DNA of 64,000 nt from Acidobacteriota bacterium (lineage in GTDB: Bacteria; Acidobacteriota; Terriglobia; Acidiferrales; UBA7541), in assembly GCA_003224085.1 (NCBI GenBank), contig QHYK01000066.1, positions 26,013 through 90,012 on the forward strand. The letters run 5' to 3'. The position numbers were made by a program, and so were the translations under genes. This document shows, in pieces, positions 53,650 through 62,539 of this stretch. The notes beneath the pieces are model-generated. The model was not told the origin of the DNA and made no database searches. It saw only the letters and a list, made by a program, of their open reading frames with translations. Every line of letters starts with the position of its first letter. Within the stretch, counting starts at the first letter, position 1.

Positions 53650-54837
53650 TCACAGAATCCGCGTTTGCTGCGGGCTAATCAATTCGTAACGCATGCCTCG
53701 CCACCGGATCTTGCGCGTGGCCGATGAATTCGCAAAATTCACCAGATAAAGGAAAGGCACAAAAAGGGTCAGCAGCATGTAGACCCAAGCTTGTCCCGTG
53801 ATTTGGGGGCGGGCGTCTGGCAAAACCTCTGTCACACCCGTCAGGCGCAGGCCCCCGCGGATCGCGGAGAGCAACACGGGCAGAAAGGTCAATGTCAGGA
53901 GGTGCAAAGACGGCTTTTGCGCCAGCGCTTCCGCAAGGATCAAGTAGAAGCCCAAAAGTAAAGTCAGGCAGTAAAGAAGATGAGTGCAGGCTGCTGCGCG
54001 CCACATTTTGTCGGCGTAAACGCGGGTGATCAGCACCTGGCGGTTGGTGATTTCCAGCAATCCCTTAAAATCCGTTTCCACGTAAGAGAGTGTCAAGGCC
54101 TCCGGGACGAACAAGATCGGGCGGCCGTTGCGCTCCAGTGACCGCGTCAAAGAATAATCATCGCTGACGGAGCCTTTCCATTCGTCCAGCACACCGGATT
54201 GCTCGAAAATGCTGCGGCGAATCGCAGTTCCGCCTCCCCAGCAGAAATTCTTCGCCTTTTCCCCCAGCATCGTCACAATCGGCGCATTCCATGCCGCCAG
54301 GAGCGCGGTGGGTAGATTGCCGCTATTCGGAACCAGCCAGCGCATCGTGGTCGTGGCTCCCACCCTAGAGTCCGCAAGCGGCGCAACAAGTTGGTGCAGC
54401 CAGTGCTTGCCGGGACGGCCATCGGAATCCGCGAATACCAGCACTTCAAACTCTTCCGGCAGTTGTTCGATTGCCACCCGCAGGTTGTTCACTTTTCCCC
54501 CGCAATTGACCGGGTGTCCCGCAATGACAACGTTCGTCTTGACGCGGGAACTCTTCGCCACGCGCTCGATGATGCTGCGCGCGGGATCTTTCTCTGAGGC
54601 TACGACGAAGAAGATTTCATAGTTCTGCCGCTCGAATTCCGTGAGCGAGACCAGGTTGCGCTCGAGTCCGGGGTCGATTCCTTTGCACGGGCACAATAAG
54701 GCCACTCGCGGCGCGTAAAACCCGGGATCAGAATGCAGCCGCCGGCGTAGGTAACCAAGCCACCGCAAGCCTTGCCAAACGAGGTAGGCTCCTAGAAGGA
54801 TCTGCGTTATAGCCAGTAAGTAAAACAGCCTGTCCAT
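53650..54837 (-). CDS. Membrane glycosyltransferase family 2 (ceramide glucosyltransferase/HpnI-like)
   Basis: A 395-residue membrane glycosyltransferase. One N-terminal helix (FYLLAITQILLGAYLVWQGL), the catalytic domain about residues 45-285, then three C-terminal helices. The D1 motif is VFADSDGRPGKHW, the acceptor Asp is in GSVSDDYSLTRSL, and NRQVLITRVY takes the place of the Q/RxxRW motif. HpnI-like enzymes add sugars to hopanoid or ceramide lipids at the membrane. I chose the ATG at 54837 (MDRLFYLLAI); a longer frame to 54978 has an unlikely leader. The neighbours give no pathway context. Confidence 0.85.
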   Translation of the reverse strand: MDRLFYLLAITQILLGAYLVWQGLRWLGYLRRRLHSDPGFYAPRVALLCPCKGIDPGLERNLVSLTEFERQNYEIFFVVASEKDPARSIIERVAKSSRVKTNVVIAGHPVNCGGKVNNLRVAIEQLPEEFEVLVFADSDGRPGKHWLHQLVAPLADSRVGATTTMRWLVPNSGNLPTALLAAWNAPIVTMLGEKAKNFCWGGGTAIRRSIFEQSGVLDEWKGSVSDDYSLTRSLERNGRPILFVPEALTLSYVETDFKGLLEITNRQVLITRVYADKMWRAAACTHLLYCLTLLLGFYLILAEALAQKPSLHLLTLTFLPVLLSAIRGGLRLTGVTEVLPDARPQITGQAWVYMLLTLFVPFLYLVNFANSSATRKIRWRGMRYELISPQQTRIL

Positions 54838-54919
54838 TTTCTCTGAGAATAACAGAGGAAGATTGTTCGCGGAGCGCCACAAAGCGATTACAATCGCACC
54901 CGTCAACGGCTGCTTCCCG

Positions 54920-55057
54920 ATGACCGCGCATCTCAGCCGCTGGTATGCTTCGGGAGCCATTGCGGGAATGCTAGCCATCGTTGCCTTTGCTTTTTTCGCC
55001 GTTCACAGCGCCTTGGCGGGCCAGCCTCTGTTTGCCGCCAAGATCTTGGACGATTAG
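54920..55057 (+). CDS. Small single-pass membrane protein (45 aa)
   Basis: MTAHLSRWYASGAIAGMLAI begins the frame, with one strong membrane helix (IAGMLAIVAFAFFAVHSALA) and a short charged tail (AAKILDD). The frame is compact and starts at an ATG, but no ribosome binding site is strong, so expression is only likely. It lies opposite to its neighbours; its stop overlaps the end of the 55054 gene by four bases. No function can be assigned. Confidence 0.45.
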   Translation: MTAHLSRWYASGAIAGMLAIVAFAFFAVHSALAGQPLFAAKILDD

Positions 55058-55707
55058 ATGCTCCACGCCGGCTTGTCATCGGGCTTCTCGGCTTCGCACA
55101 CTTGCACCGCGAGGTTTTCTAATTCCGTTAGCGTCCGGCTGGCTGCTACGCGCGCTTGCTCCAGGAACGAAGAGTCCAGCAGAAACGCGCAGCGGTCCAC
55201 GTAGGGGTGATTGGCTGCTTCGAATGGCTTGCGGCTGCGCCGCGCTTGCGGCGTCCTTGCAAGCAGTTCTTCATACAATTGAAAATCCCGCTGGAAATCG
55301 AGCGCTTCTCCCACGGTCCAGCCCTGCTGCCGCACCAGCGCAGCCAGAAATTTCTTTCGAAACAAAGCGGCCTCTCGCCGGGGCATCGGCCGCGGCTTGG
55401 ACCTGCCGTGCGTTCGCGGCTCATCGCAGGCAATCTCCAGGGCGCGTGCGCTCAGCGCCAGCAGCGCCTCGCGCTGCAGCAGCCCGAGCAGATCGCGGTA
55501 CATCACCGCATGAACTTGCAGCGCCTGTCGTTCATTTTCCACGGCGTAGGAATCCACGAAGCGCGGCACGATTCGTTCGCGCAGGAGTGCTTCGTGGAGC
55601 CGCCTTGCAAGCTCGGACGCTGCGTTCGTTGCCGACTGCTTTCCTGTGGCCATGACTTTGGCGTACATGGTAGCAGGAGTTTCGTTCGGGCTTCGCCGTT
55701 TTGGCAC
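55054..55707 (-). CDS. Hypothetical helical protein
   Basis: I do not recognise this 217-residue protein. It is basic and mainly helical, with charged segments such as ERIVPRFVDSYAVENERQAL and ALFRKKFLAALVRQQGWTVG. No signal or membrane helix. The GTG at 55707 touches the lon terminator hairpin at 55709, so translation probably begins further in, at the ATG at 55668 (MYAKVMATGKQ) or at 55653, from a separate promoter. A sequence such as FQRDFQLYEELLARTPQARR suggests RNA or DNA binding by charge only; that is a guess. Confidence 0.55.
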   Translation of the reverse strand: MPKRRSPNETPATMYAKVMATGKQSATNAASELARRLHEALLRERIVPRFVDSYAVENERQALQVHAVMYRDLLGLLQREALLALSARALEIACDEPRTHGRSKPRPMPRREAALFRKKFLAALVRQQGWTVGEALDFQRDFQLYEELLARTPQARRSRKPFEAANHPYVDRCAFLLDSSFLEQARVAASRTLTELENLAVQVCEAEKPDDKPAWSI

Positions 55708-55708
55708 A

Positions 55709-55747
55709 AAACGAAAAGCCCGGCATAACTTGCCAGGCTTTTCGTTT
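55709..55747. terminator. Long hairpin terminator after lon
   Basis: AAACGAAAAGCC (55709-55720) and GGCTTTTCGTTT (55736-55747) pair perfectly, with an inner GGCA/TGCC stem (55722-55725, 55731-55734) beyond one mismatch. On the minus strand the second arm is rich in T (GGCTTTTCGTTTTG). It ends the lon transcript about 98 nt after its stop. Confidence 0.75.
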
Positions 55748-55807
55748 ACGTTTCAGTTTCCTCGTTAGCCACACATCAATGGCTAGTGCTCCGGGGATTC
55801 GCCTCTC

Positions 55808-55840
55808 CACGAGTCACCCGCCACGAGTCACCAATCACCG
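55808..55840. repeat. GTGRCGA-type heptamer array behind lon
   Basis: On the minus strand the units are GTGATTG, GTGACTC, GTGGCGG, GTGACTC and GTGG, in 7-nt register. The tract is 4 nt after the lon stop codon. Confidence 0.75.
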
Positions 55841-55844
55841 CCCC

Positions 55845-58271
55845 TCAGTGGATCGCCCTCGGGCTCTCCGGGCCCAGTGGCTTCGGCTTCGACGCCGGCT
55901 CTGGCGGAATTGGCTGCGCCACCGGCTCCTTCTGGAGCGCGTGCTCGAGGACTTCATCGAGCGTGCGCACGTAGGTGATCTTGATGTCGCCAAGAATGTC
56001 CGGCGTCAAGTCGGCTGCCACGTTCGGCTCGTTGTCTGCGGGGAGGAGCACTTCCTTGATCCCCGCGCGCTTGGCCCCAAGCACTTTTTCTTTGACGCCC
56101 CCAATCGGCAGCACTACGCCGGACAGCGTCATTTCGCCGGTCATGGCTAAGCGATCCCTTATCGGCCGCCCGCTGAGCAAGCTGACCAGCGCCGTCACCA
56201 TGGCCGCGCCCGCCGACGGGCCATCTTTTGGCACCGCTCCAGACGGCACATGGATGTGAATGTCTTGCTTGCGGAAGAAGTCCGGATCGATGCCGTAGCG
56301 GTCCGCGTTCGCGCGCGTCCATGTCAACGCCGCGGTCATGGATTCTTGCATTACTTCGCCCAGATGCCCGGTCATAGTGAACTGCTTCCCGCCGCGCATC
56401 CGCGTTGCTTCGATGAAGATGATGTCGCCGCCCACTGGCGTCCACACCAGCCCCACCGCAACACCGGGCCGCTTCACGCGCTCCTCGACTTCCTTTTCCG
56501 TGCGGAACTTCGGCACGCCCAGGAATTCGCGCACTATCGCGGGCGTAACGACCATCTTTTCCGTTTTGCCTTCGGCGATTTTCCGCGCCTGCTTGCGCGT
56601 GATAGTAGCAATCTCGCGCTCCAGGTTGCGGACTCCCGCCTCGCGAGTGTAGCTGTGAATGATTTCCTGCAAGCCTTCGTCGGTGAATTGAATTTGTTCG
56701 TCCACTTTCAAGCCGTGTTCCGACGCTTGCTTGGGAATGAGGTATTTGTGAGCGATGTGCAGCTTTTCTTCGCCCGTGTATCCGGGTAGCTCGATAATCT
56801 CCATGCGGTCGCGCAGCGGCTCCGGGATGGGATCCATCCAGTTGGCCGTAGCGATGAACAGCACCTTGGACAAATCAAACGGCACATCCAGGTAGTGATC
56901 GCGGAACGAGTTATTCTGTTCCGGATCGAGAACTTCCATCAGTGCCGAAGACGGGTCGCCGCGAAAGTCGCGACCCAGCTTGTCGACCTCGTCCAGCATC
57001 ATCACCGGGTCGTTGGTTTCCGCGCGCTTCAGCCCTTGAATGACTTGGCCCGGCAGCGCGCCGATGTATGTGCGACGATGGCCGCGAATCTCCGCTTCAT
57101 CGTGCATGCCGCCCAGCGCGATGCGCACGAACTTGCGCCCCAGCGAACGAGCGATGGACTTGCCCAGCGAAGTTTTCCCCACGCCTGGAGGACCAACGAA
57201 GCACAGAATCGGCCCCTTCATCCCCGGCTGCAGCTTTTTCACCGCCAGGTAATCCAGAATGCGTTCCTTCACTTTTTGCAAATCGTAGTGATCTTCGTCC
57301 AGAATGTCGCGCGCCTTGGCAATGTCAATCTCGGCGGTGCCTGAAGATTTGCTCCACGGCAGCGACGTCATCCATTCCAGGTAGGTGCGCGAAACCATGT
57401 ACTCCGCCGAAGCCGGCGTCATCTTCGCCAGCCGCTTCAGCTCGCGCTCGCATTCTTTCTTGGCTTCCGCCGGCATGCCGGAATCTTCCACTTTTTTGCG
57501 CAGTTCGTCGATTTCCTGCGTCGAATCGTCCGATTCGCCCAGCTCTTTTTGAATGGCCTTCATTTGCTCGCGCAGCAGATATTCGCGCTGGTTTTGGCTG
57601 ACCTGCTCCTGCACCTGCTCGTGGATTTTCGAGCGCAGTTCCAGAACTTCCAGCTCCTTGGATAATTCGCGGATCAGGATTTCCAGACGCTTGCGCACGC
57701 TCGGGGTCTCAATCAGCTCCTGGCGCAAGAGCGTTGTCAGCGAAGGCAGCATGCCGGCGATAAAATCCGAAAGCTCGCCCGGATCCTCAATGCTCATGGC
57801 CTTGGATTGAAGGTCATCGGAGAGCTGCGGCGAGTGGCTCACAACTTCCCGGAACAGGTCTTGCGCGTTCCGCAGCAGCGCCTCCAGCTCCGCATCCACT
57901 TCCCCGATGATGTCCGGCTCCGGCTTCACCTGCGCTCTTAGGAACGGTCGCAGATTAACTAGCTCTACGATCTGAATCCGCTGTAGCCCTTCTAGGAAAA
58001 TCACCACGTTGCCATTCGGCATTTTTACGGTCTTATGTACGCGCGCAAGGGTCCCCACCTTATGGAGGTCGGCGGCCGCAGGGTCTTCAATCCGCGGATC
58101 CAACTGGGCGACCACGCCCAGCAGCTTCTCTTCACCCTGCAAGGAACCTACAAGCGCCAGAGAGCTCTCCCTCCCCACCGTCAGCGGCAGCATGGCGCCC
58201 GGAAAGAGCACCGTGTCGCGGACCGGCAGGATTGGCAGAACCTCCGGTATCGCAAATTTTTTCTCAGCCAT
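55845..58271 (-). CDS. lon: ATP-dependent protease Lon
   Basis: Lon degrades misfolded and short-lived regulatory proteins in the cytoplasm. The 808-residue protein has the N-terminal LAN domain (PILPVRDTVLFPGAMLPL) to about residue 200, a coiled middle, an AAA module with Walker A FVGPPGVGKTS near 358, and the peptidase domain with catalytic Ser in DGPSAGAAM and Lys in GGVKEKVLGAKR. This is the standard LonA architecture and length. The ATG at 58271 opens MAEKKFAIPEVLPIL. Its promoter is about 125 nt upstream, and no CIRCE or HAIR-like heat-shock repeat was seen. A heptamer repeat and terminator lie after the stop. Confidence 0.96.
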   Translation of the reverse strand: MAEKKFAIPEVLPILPVRDTVLFPGAMLPLTVGRESSLALVGSLQGEEKLLGVVAQLDPRIEDPAAADLHKVGTLARVHKTVKMPNGNVVIFLEGLQRIQIVELVNLRPFLRAQVKPEPDIIGEVDAELEALLRNAQDLFREVVSHSPQLSDDLQSKAMSIEDPGELSDFIAGMLPSLTTLLRQELIETPSVRKRLEILIRELSKELEVLELRSKIHEQVQEQVSQNQREYLLREQMKAIQKELGESDDSTQEIDELRKKVEDSGMPAEAKKECERELKRLAKMTPASAEYMVSRTYLEWMTSLPWSKSSGTAEIDIAKARDILDEDHYDLQKVKERILDYLAVKKLQPGMKGPILCFVGPPGVGKTSLGKSIARSLGRKFVRIALGGMHDEAEIRGHRRTYIGALPGQVIQGLKRAETNDPVMMLDEVDKLGRDFRGDPSSALMEVLDPEQNNSFRDHYLDVPFDLSKVLFIATANWMDPIPEPLRDRMEIIELPGYTGEEKLHIAHKYLIPKQASEHGLKVDEQIQFTDEGLQEIIHSYTREAGVRNLEREIATITRKQARKIAEGKTEKMVVTPAIVREFLGVPKFRTEKEVEERVKRPGVAVGLVWTPVGGDIIFIEATRMRGGKQFTMTGHLGEVMQESMTAALTWTRANADRYGIDPDFFRKQDIHIHVPSGAVPKDGPSAGAAMVTALVSLLSGRPIRDRLAMTGEMTLSGVVLPIGGVKEKVLGAKRAGIKEVLLPADNEPNVAADLTPDILGDIKITYVRTLDEVLEHALQKEPVAQPIPPEPASKPKPLGPESPRAIH

Positions 58272-58396
58272 GTTTTCCCCAGTCTACCAGGATGGCTCCC
58301 GCGAGCCCCCTGTGCACCATTAGATGCGCTGTATGAATAAATGTTGCTAGAGAATGAGACGCATCATAGCAATAAATCTTAGTTCCTTGCACTCAT

Positions 58397-58425
58397 ATTT
58401 TACAGAGCTTCTTCTTAGATTGCAA
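58397..58425 (-). promoter_or_regulatory. Putative lon promoter
   Basis: On the minus strand TTGCAA (58425-58420, 4 of 6) and TAAAAT (58402-58397, 5 of 6) are 17 nt apart. The region is AT-rich compared with its surroundings. It predicts a leader of about 120 nt. Confidence 0.6.
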
Positions 58426-58518
58426 ATTATCAAGCAAGTCTTGTTTTTTCTGTAACTTATGTGGACCATGCCGCATTCCCAGCTGTCAGAGGCTTGCGTG
58501 ATCATCTATTCTTTCAGG

Positions 58519-59868
58519 TCACTGACCCGGCTGGCCTGGCCCTCCTTTTTCCACAAGGTTCCTCAGGACGTACTGTTTGGCTTCCTCTGTTGTTTTGATC
58601 TGCGCCTCGAGCTGAGCGTCTTCGACCGCCCGCAGAATCCGGGCAAATTGCGGCCCGGCCTTGAACCCCATCGCCAGAAGGTCGTCCCCGCTCAGGAGCC
58701 TTTCTGGCCGTACCTGTTCGGGCGGCGTTTCGTCCAGAAACCGCTGCACAAATTTGTAAGAATCCAGATTTCTGTGACTCGACAGGCAGTCCAGCCGGTG
58801 CAGCTCCATGTGCTCATCGAAACGGGGCAGCCTCACAAACCGCTTCACCGTGGCTTTCTTCATTTCTTCCACCTGGCTAAACCGCATGTGATTCCCCACC
58901 AGCGCTGCAATCTGTTCCGTTTCGCAGTTGGAAAAGCGCAGCCTCCTGCAAATTGCTTCCGCGATCCGAACTCCCACATCCACATGATGATTGAAGCGGA
59001 TGCGATCGCCGGTTTCCTGGGCCGATTGGAACGTCGGCGGCTTCCCGACGTCGTGCAACAGTACACCCCAGGCCAGCGTTGGAGAAGCGCCTTTTACAAG
59101 CTTTTCCAGCATCAAGAGGGTATGAATCCACACGTCGCCTTCCGGGTGGAAGTCCGGCGGCTGCTCGACGCCTTTCATCGCCGCAATCTCCGGCAATACT
59201 TGGCCGAGGAGCCAGGTCCCATCCAGCAATTCGAACGCGCGTCGCGCCGCGCCTTCGGTCAGCATCTTCGTTAGTTCTTCCCGGAGCCGCTCCGGAGAAA
59301 CTTGCTTGATTTCCGCGACGTGGCGCCGGATCGCGCGAAAGGTTTCCGGTTCGATTTCGAATCCAAAGCGCGCCGCGAAACGCACTGCTCGCATCATTCT
59401 TAGTTTGTCGTCCGCAAATCTTCGTTCGGGATCGCCGATGGCGCGAATGATGCCTGCATTCAAATCGTTCTCACCGCCGACAAAATCAAGCACTTTGCCT
59501 GTGTCGTGACGCATGAGCAACCCATTGATGGTGAAGTCGCGGCGCTGCACGTCTTCCTGCGCCGTCTTCGAATAAACGACGTGATCCGGATGTCTCCCAT
59601 CGCTGTAGCCGACATCGGAGCGAAATGTTGCGACCTCCACCTTCAAGCCATCTCTCGGGACGAGGATGACGCCGAACTGTGCACCCACGGCCACGCTTTC
59701 CGGGAACAGCCCTGCAACTTCGACGGGAGTCGCATCGGTGGCCACGTCGTAATCGGCTGGTTCGCGTCCCAGCAGCAAATCGCGCACACACCCGCCTACC
59801 AGCAGCGCCTGGTGTTTGTTGCGCTGAAGCATCTCGCAAATCGAATTGGCCAGCTCCCGCGGTGTCAT
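58519..59868 (-). CDS. CCA-adding enzyme / poly(A) polymerase family nucleotidyltransferase
   Basis: A 449-residue class II nucleotidyltransferase. The catalytic motif is LLVGGCVRDLLLGREPADYD (GG and DxD), with RRDFTINGLLMR next and the RNA-binding ERLREELTKML (near residue 205). An HD subdomain lies about residues 245-330 (LLHDVGKPPTF and NHHVDVG). Proteins with an HD part are often tRNA nucleotidyltransferases with repair functions. I chose the ATG at 59868 (MTPRELANSICEML); a GTG at 59940 would add 24 unlikely residues. No strong ribosome binding site precedes either. It is on the same strand as lon and starts 118 nt from the RsbU-type gene. Confidence 0.9.
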   Translation of the reverse strand: MTPRELANSICEMLQRNKHQALLVGGCVRDLLLGREPADYDVATDATPVEVAGLFPESVAVGAQFGVILVPRDGLKVEVATFRSDVGYSDGRHPDHVVYSKTAQEDVQRRDFTINGLLMRHDTGKVLDFVGGENDLNAGIIRAIGDPERRFADDKLRMMRAVRFAARFGFEIEPETFRAIRRHVAEIKQVSPERLREELTKMLTEGAARRAFELLDGTWLLGQVLPEIAAMKGVEQPPDFHPEGDVWIHTLLMLEKLVKGASPTLAWGVLLHDVGKPPTFQSAQETGDRIRFNHHVDVGVRIAEAICRRLRFSNCETEQIAALVGNHMRFSQVEEMKKATVKRFVRLPRFDEHMELHRLDCLSSHRNLDSYKFVQRFLDETPPEQVRPERLLSGDDLLAMGFKAGPQFARILRAVEDAQLEAQIKTTEEAKQYVLRNLVEKGGPGQPGQ

Positions 59869-59986
59869 ATTGCGATTATGCGCCTGTTCTTGGAAAGAGT
59901 CGCGAGACCCGAACAACGAGCTTGGGCGTAGAAAAACCACGCCAAGTCTTTGTTTCTACTTAGAACTTATTAAACCTAGGACTGAT

Positions 59987-61156
59987 TTATTTGCTGCGGA
60001 ACACCAGGCAGGTGATATCGTCCGCTTGCCGCGTCGCGCCGGCGAACTGATCCACGCTTTCCATCAAATATCTCAGGCAGAGGTGCCCGTTCCAGTCTGG
60101 CAGGCCGCGGATCGCTGCAAGCCAGCGTTCGTTTCCAAATTCTTCCCCCGACTCGTTGAACGCTTCGACGACTCCATCCGTAAACAGAATCAGCGCATCG
60201 CGCGGATTTAGTTCGACCGACGCAGTTTGATAGCTCGCGTCCGCTTTGATGCCCAACGGCAGCCCGCCCGTTTCCAACTTTTCGAGCGTCCCATTCGCGC
60301 GTCGCAGAATCGGCGCATTGTGGCCCGCATTAACATAGGTCAGCTGCCTCGTCATGGTGCTGTATTCGCACAAGACCGCCGTTGTGAACCGCCGCCCGTC
60401 CAGACTATAGGCGGAAGCGTAGCGGTTCAGCCGCGTCACGAGATCCGCCACCGACGCCCCTTCGCCGGCAATGGTCCGCAAGCTGGCCTGCAGCGTGGCC
60501 ATGAGCAGCGCGGCCGGCACGCTCTTCCCGGCAACGTCGGCGATGACCACAACCAGTCTTTCCCTGTTTGCAGGGTCCGGATAAAACGCGTCGTAATAAT
60601 CGCCTGCCACCGAGTTCTGAGGACGCGTCGCAAAGGCAATGTCCGCGCCCGGCACTTCCGGTGGTTCGGACGGCACCAGCCACATCTGAATTTCCCGCGC
60701 AATTTCCAGGTCCCGCTTCATGGTCACTTTGTCCGCCAGTTCCAATGAAAGAAGCAGCAGGAAGATTAGCGCGGCGAACAGCTCGAACTTCAAATCAAAC
60801 GCAACCGTGGTGTGCCCGGTCTGAAAGGTGAACGCCGTCCCGGAAACCAAAAGCAGCACTAGCGCAAGGAGCAAAAGGACGCGCCGAGCGGGTGTCATCT
60901 TCATCAGCATCGCCCAGAAAATATCCTTGGCGATGTGGAACGGCCGGTGCCACCTCGGCAACTTCTGTATTTCCTCCCAATCGACGTCTTTCCCGTAGAA
61001 GCCGTAACTGGCGCGCGCATCAGCGGTGAATTGCGACCAAAGTTCGTCGAGCTGCCGGCCCTCGCTAACGTGCTGCCAGAAGTTCCGTGCACGATTTGCG
61101 CCCCCCACAGAAGCTGTGGAGGAGACACTCGGGGTCGGAGATGCGCTTGCACTCAT
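59987..61156 (-). CDS. RsbU-type PP2C serine phosphatase, membrane-anchored
   Basis: A 389-residue protein with a 110-residue cytoplasmic N-terminal part, two membrane helices (RRVLLLLALVLLLVSGTAF and FELFAALIFLLLLSLEL) and a SpoIIE-type PP2C domain about residues 155-388. Metal-binding Asp residues are in VAGDYYDAFYPDPANRER and VIADVAGKSVPAALLM; NAGHNAPIL and ILFTDGVVEAFNESGEEFG complete it. This type dephosphorylates RsbV to start a stress response. RsbW/RsbV are at 49.5 kb, about 10 kb away and on the other strand, so functional linkage is likely but not shown. The linker EIAREIQMWLVPSEPPEV is a signalling helix. Confidence 0.9.
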   Translation of the reverse strand: MSASASPTPSVSSTASVGGANRARNFWQHVSEGRQLDELWSQFTADARASYGFYGKDVDWEEIQKLPRWHRPFHIAKDIFWAMLMKMTPARRVLLLLALVLLLVSGTAFTFQTGHTTVAFDLKFELFAALIFLLLLSLELADKVTMKRDLEIAREIQMWLVPSEPPEVPGADIAFATRPQNSVAGDYYDAFYPDPANRERLVVVIADVAGKSVPAALLMATLQASLRTIAGEGASVADLVTRLNRYASAYSLDGRRFTTAVLCEYSTMTRQLTYVNAGHNAPILRRANGTLEKLETGGLPLGIKADASYQTASVELNPRDALILFTDGVVEAFNESGEEFGNERWLAAIRGLPDWNGHLCLRYLMESVDQFAGATRQADDITCLVFRSK

Positions 61157-61236
61157 AGGAATGCTTGGACGGTGATCAGAGTATAAAACATTGCCGGCAG
61201 TTATGCATGAGAGCCCCGATTTTCATGGTTATGCCG

Positions 61237-62484
61237 CTAGTTTTCGCGGCTGTGGTCTAGTTCCTCAGCGAAAAGCGAGCCGCCAAACTGCACTTTTCCA
61301 AATCCGAAGCGGTCGCGCAGACGATCCGCTGCTTTCGCAAGCTTGGCAAGTTTCTCGCGCCGCTCGGCATCCAGTAAGTCCAGCTGTTTGTTGCCGTGTG
61401 TGAAGCCGCTCAAGCTCACGCCCAGCAGGCGGACTTTCCTCTTAGCATGGCGATGCTTGCGGAACAGATCCTGGAACACGGCGTATATGTCGGCATCGAG
61501 TTGCGTCGGCTCCGCCAGCGTTTTTGCGCGCGTATGCGTTTCAAATCCTTCGTAACGAATGGTCAATGCCAGCGTCCGCGCCGCGAGCCCTGCATCGCGC
61601 AGCCGTTTGCACGCCTTTTGCGAGAGGTGGCTCAGCAGCGTGGTCATCTCCTTCTCATCGTCGGTGTCTTCCCCAAACGTGTGATTGTGCGAAATGGATT
61701 TCGGCTCCGCGTCAATGACGAATTCGTAGGAGTCGCCACCGCGCGCTTTGCGGTAAAGCGCCTCGCCCCACTGGCCAAAAATCTTTTCCAGTTTTTCTTG
61801 CGGAACCGCCGCGAGCTGCTCGACCGTCTCGATTCGCAGCGCAGACAGCGTTCGTTCCGTCACTTCGCCGATCCCGGGAATCTTTCGAACCGGCAGCGGC
61901 GCCAAGAAGCGCTCTTCGGCGCCCGGCGGAACCCAAACCAGTCCGCGCGGTTTGGCTTGGCCGGAAGCCACTTTAGCGGTGAGCCGCGTTGCGGCGAGGC
62001 CGCCGGAACAGGGAAGAGTTGTCTCTCGTGTGATGGTTCGAAGCAACTTGTCAGCAGTTGCAAATGGAGGCCCGTGCAAGCGTTCTGTTCCTGCAAGATC
62101 AAGGTAGGCTTCGTCAATCGAAACCATTTCCACAACTGGCGAAAATTTCATGAGAATGGACGCGACGCGGTCGCTCCACTCTCCATATTTTTCGTGATGG
62201 CCATCGAGAAAAATTGCATGTGGACAAAGCCGGCCCGCGGTTCGCAACGGCATCGCCGAGTGAATCCCGTACTTCCGCGCCTCATAGCTCGCCGCGGAAA
62301 CCACCCCGCGCTGACCCCTTTGTCCTCCCACGACCACGGGTTTGCCGCGCAACTCCGGCCGTTCGAGCAATTCCACGGACACAAAAAATGCATCCATGTC
62401 CACGTGCAAGATGGACGCAACCGCATCGGCCGCCCGCTCCTCCAGCGGCCCATGCTTCGCACGAAACCTCGCCAGGTCCGGCAT
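61237..62484 (-). CDS. dinB: DNA polymerase IV
   Basis: A Y-family translesion polymerase of 415 residues. The catalytic acidic residues are in HVDMDAFFVSVE (about residue 30) and VSIDEAYLDLAG (near 130). The PAD domain near 280-370 includes LALTIRYEGFETHTRAKTL. The ATG at 62484 (MPDLARFRAKHG) is 57 nt upstream of the polymerase start; a longer frame to 62586 has a non-conserved leader. The C-terminus does not end in a clear beta-clamp motif; GSLFAEELDHSREN ends the protein. It follows prmC on the same strand after 55 nt. Confidence 0.93.
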   Translation of the reverse strand: MPDLARFRAKHGPLEERAADAVASILHVDMDAFFVSVELLERPELRGKPVVVGGQRGQRGVVSAASYEARKYGIHSAMPLRTAGRLCPHAIFLDGHHEKYGEWSDRVASILMKFSPVVEMVSIDEAYLDLAGTERLHGPPFATADKLLRTITRETTLPCSGGLAATRLTAKVASGQAKPRGLVWVPPGAEERFLAPLPVRKIPGIGEVTERTLSALRIETVEQLAAVPQEKLEKIFGQWGEALYRKARGGDSYEFVIDAEPKSISHNHTFGEDTDDEKEMTTLLSHLSQKACKRLRDAGLAARTLALTIRYEGFETHTRAKTLAEPTQLDADIYAVFQDLFRKHRHAKRKVRLLGVSLSGFTHGNKQLDLLDAERREKLAKLAKAADRLRDRFGFGKVQFGGSLFAEELDHSREN

Positions 62485-62539
62485 GGCCCTAGCGTACGCC
62501 GGACATTGGTGCGCCTCAACCTTTCTCGCTGGATGTCGG

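Noticed and set aside
58272..58518. CIRCE or HAIR heat-shock element before lon
   Set aside because: No TTAGCACTC-N9-GAGTGCTAA or CTTGAGT-N7-ACTCAAG inverted repeat; only a sigma70-like pair was found.
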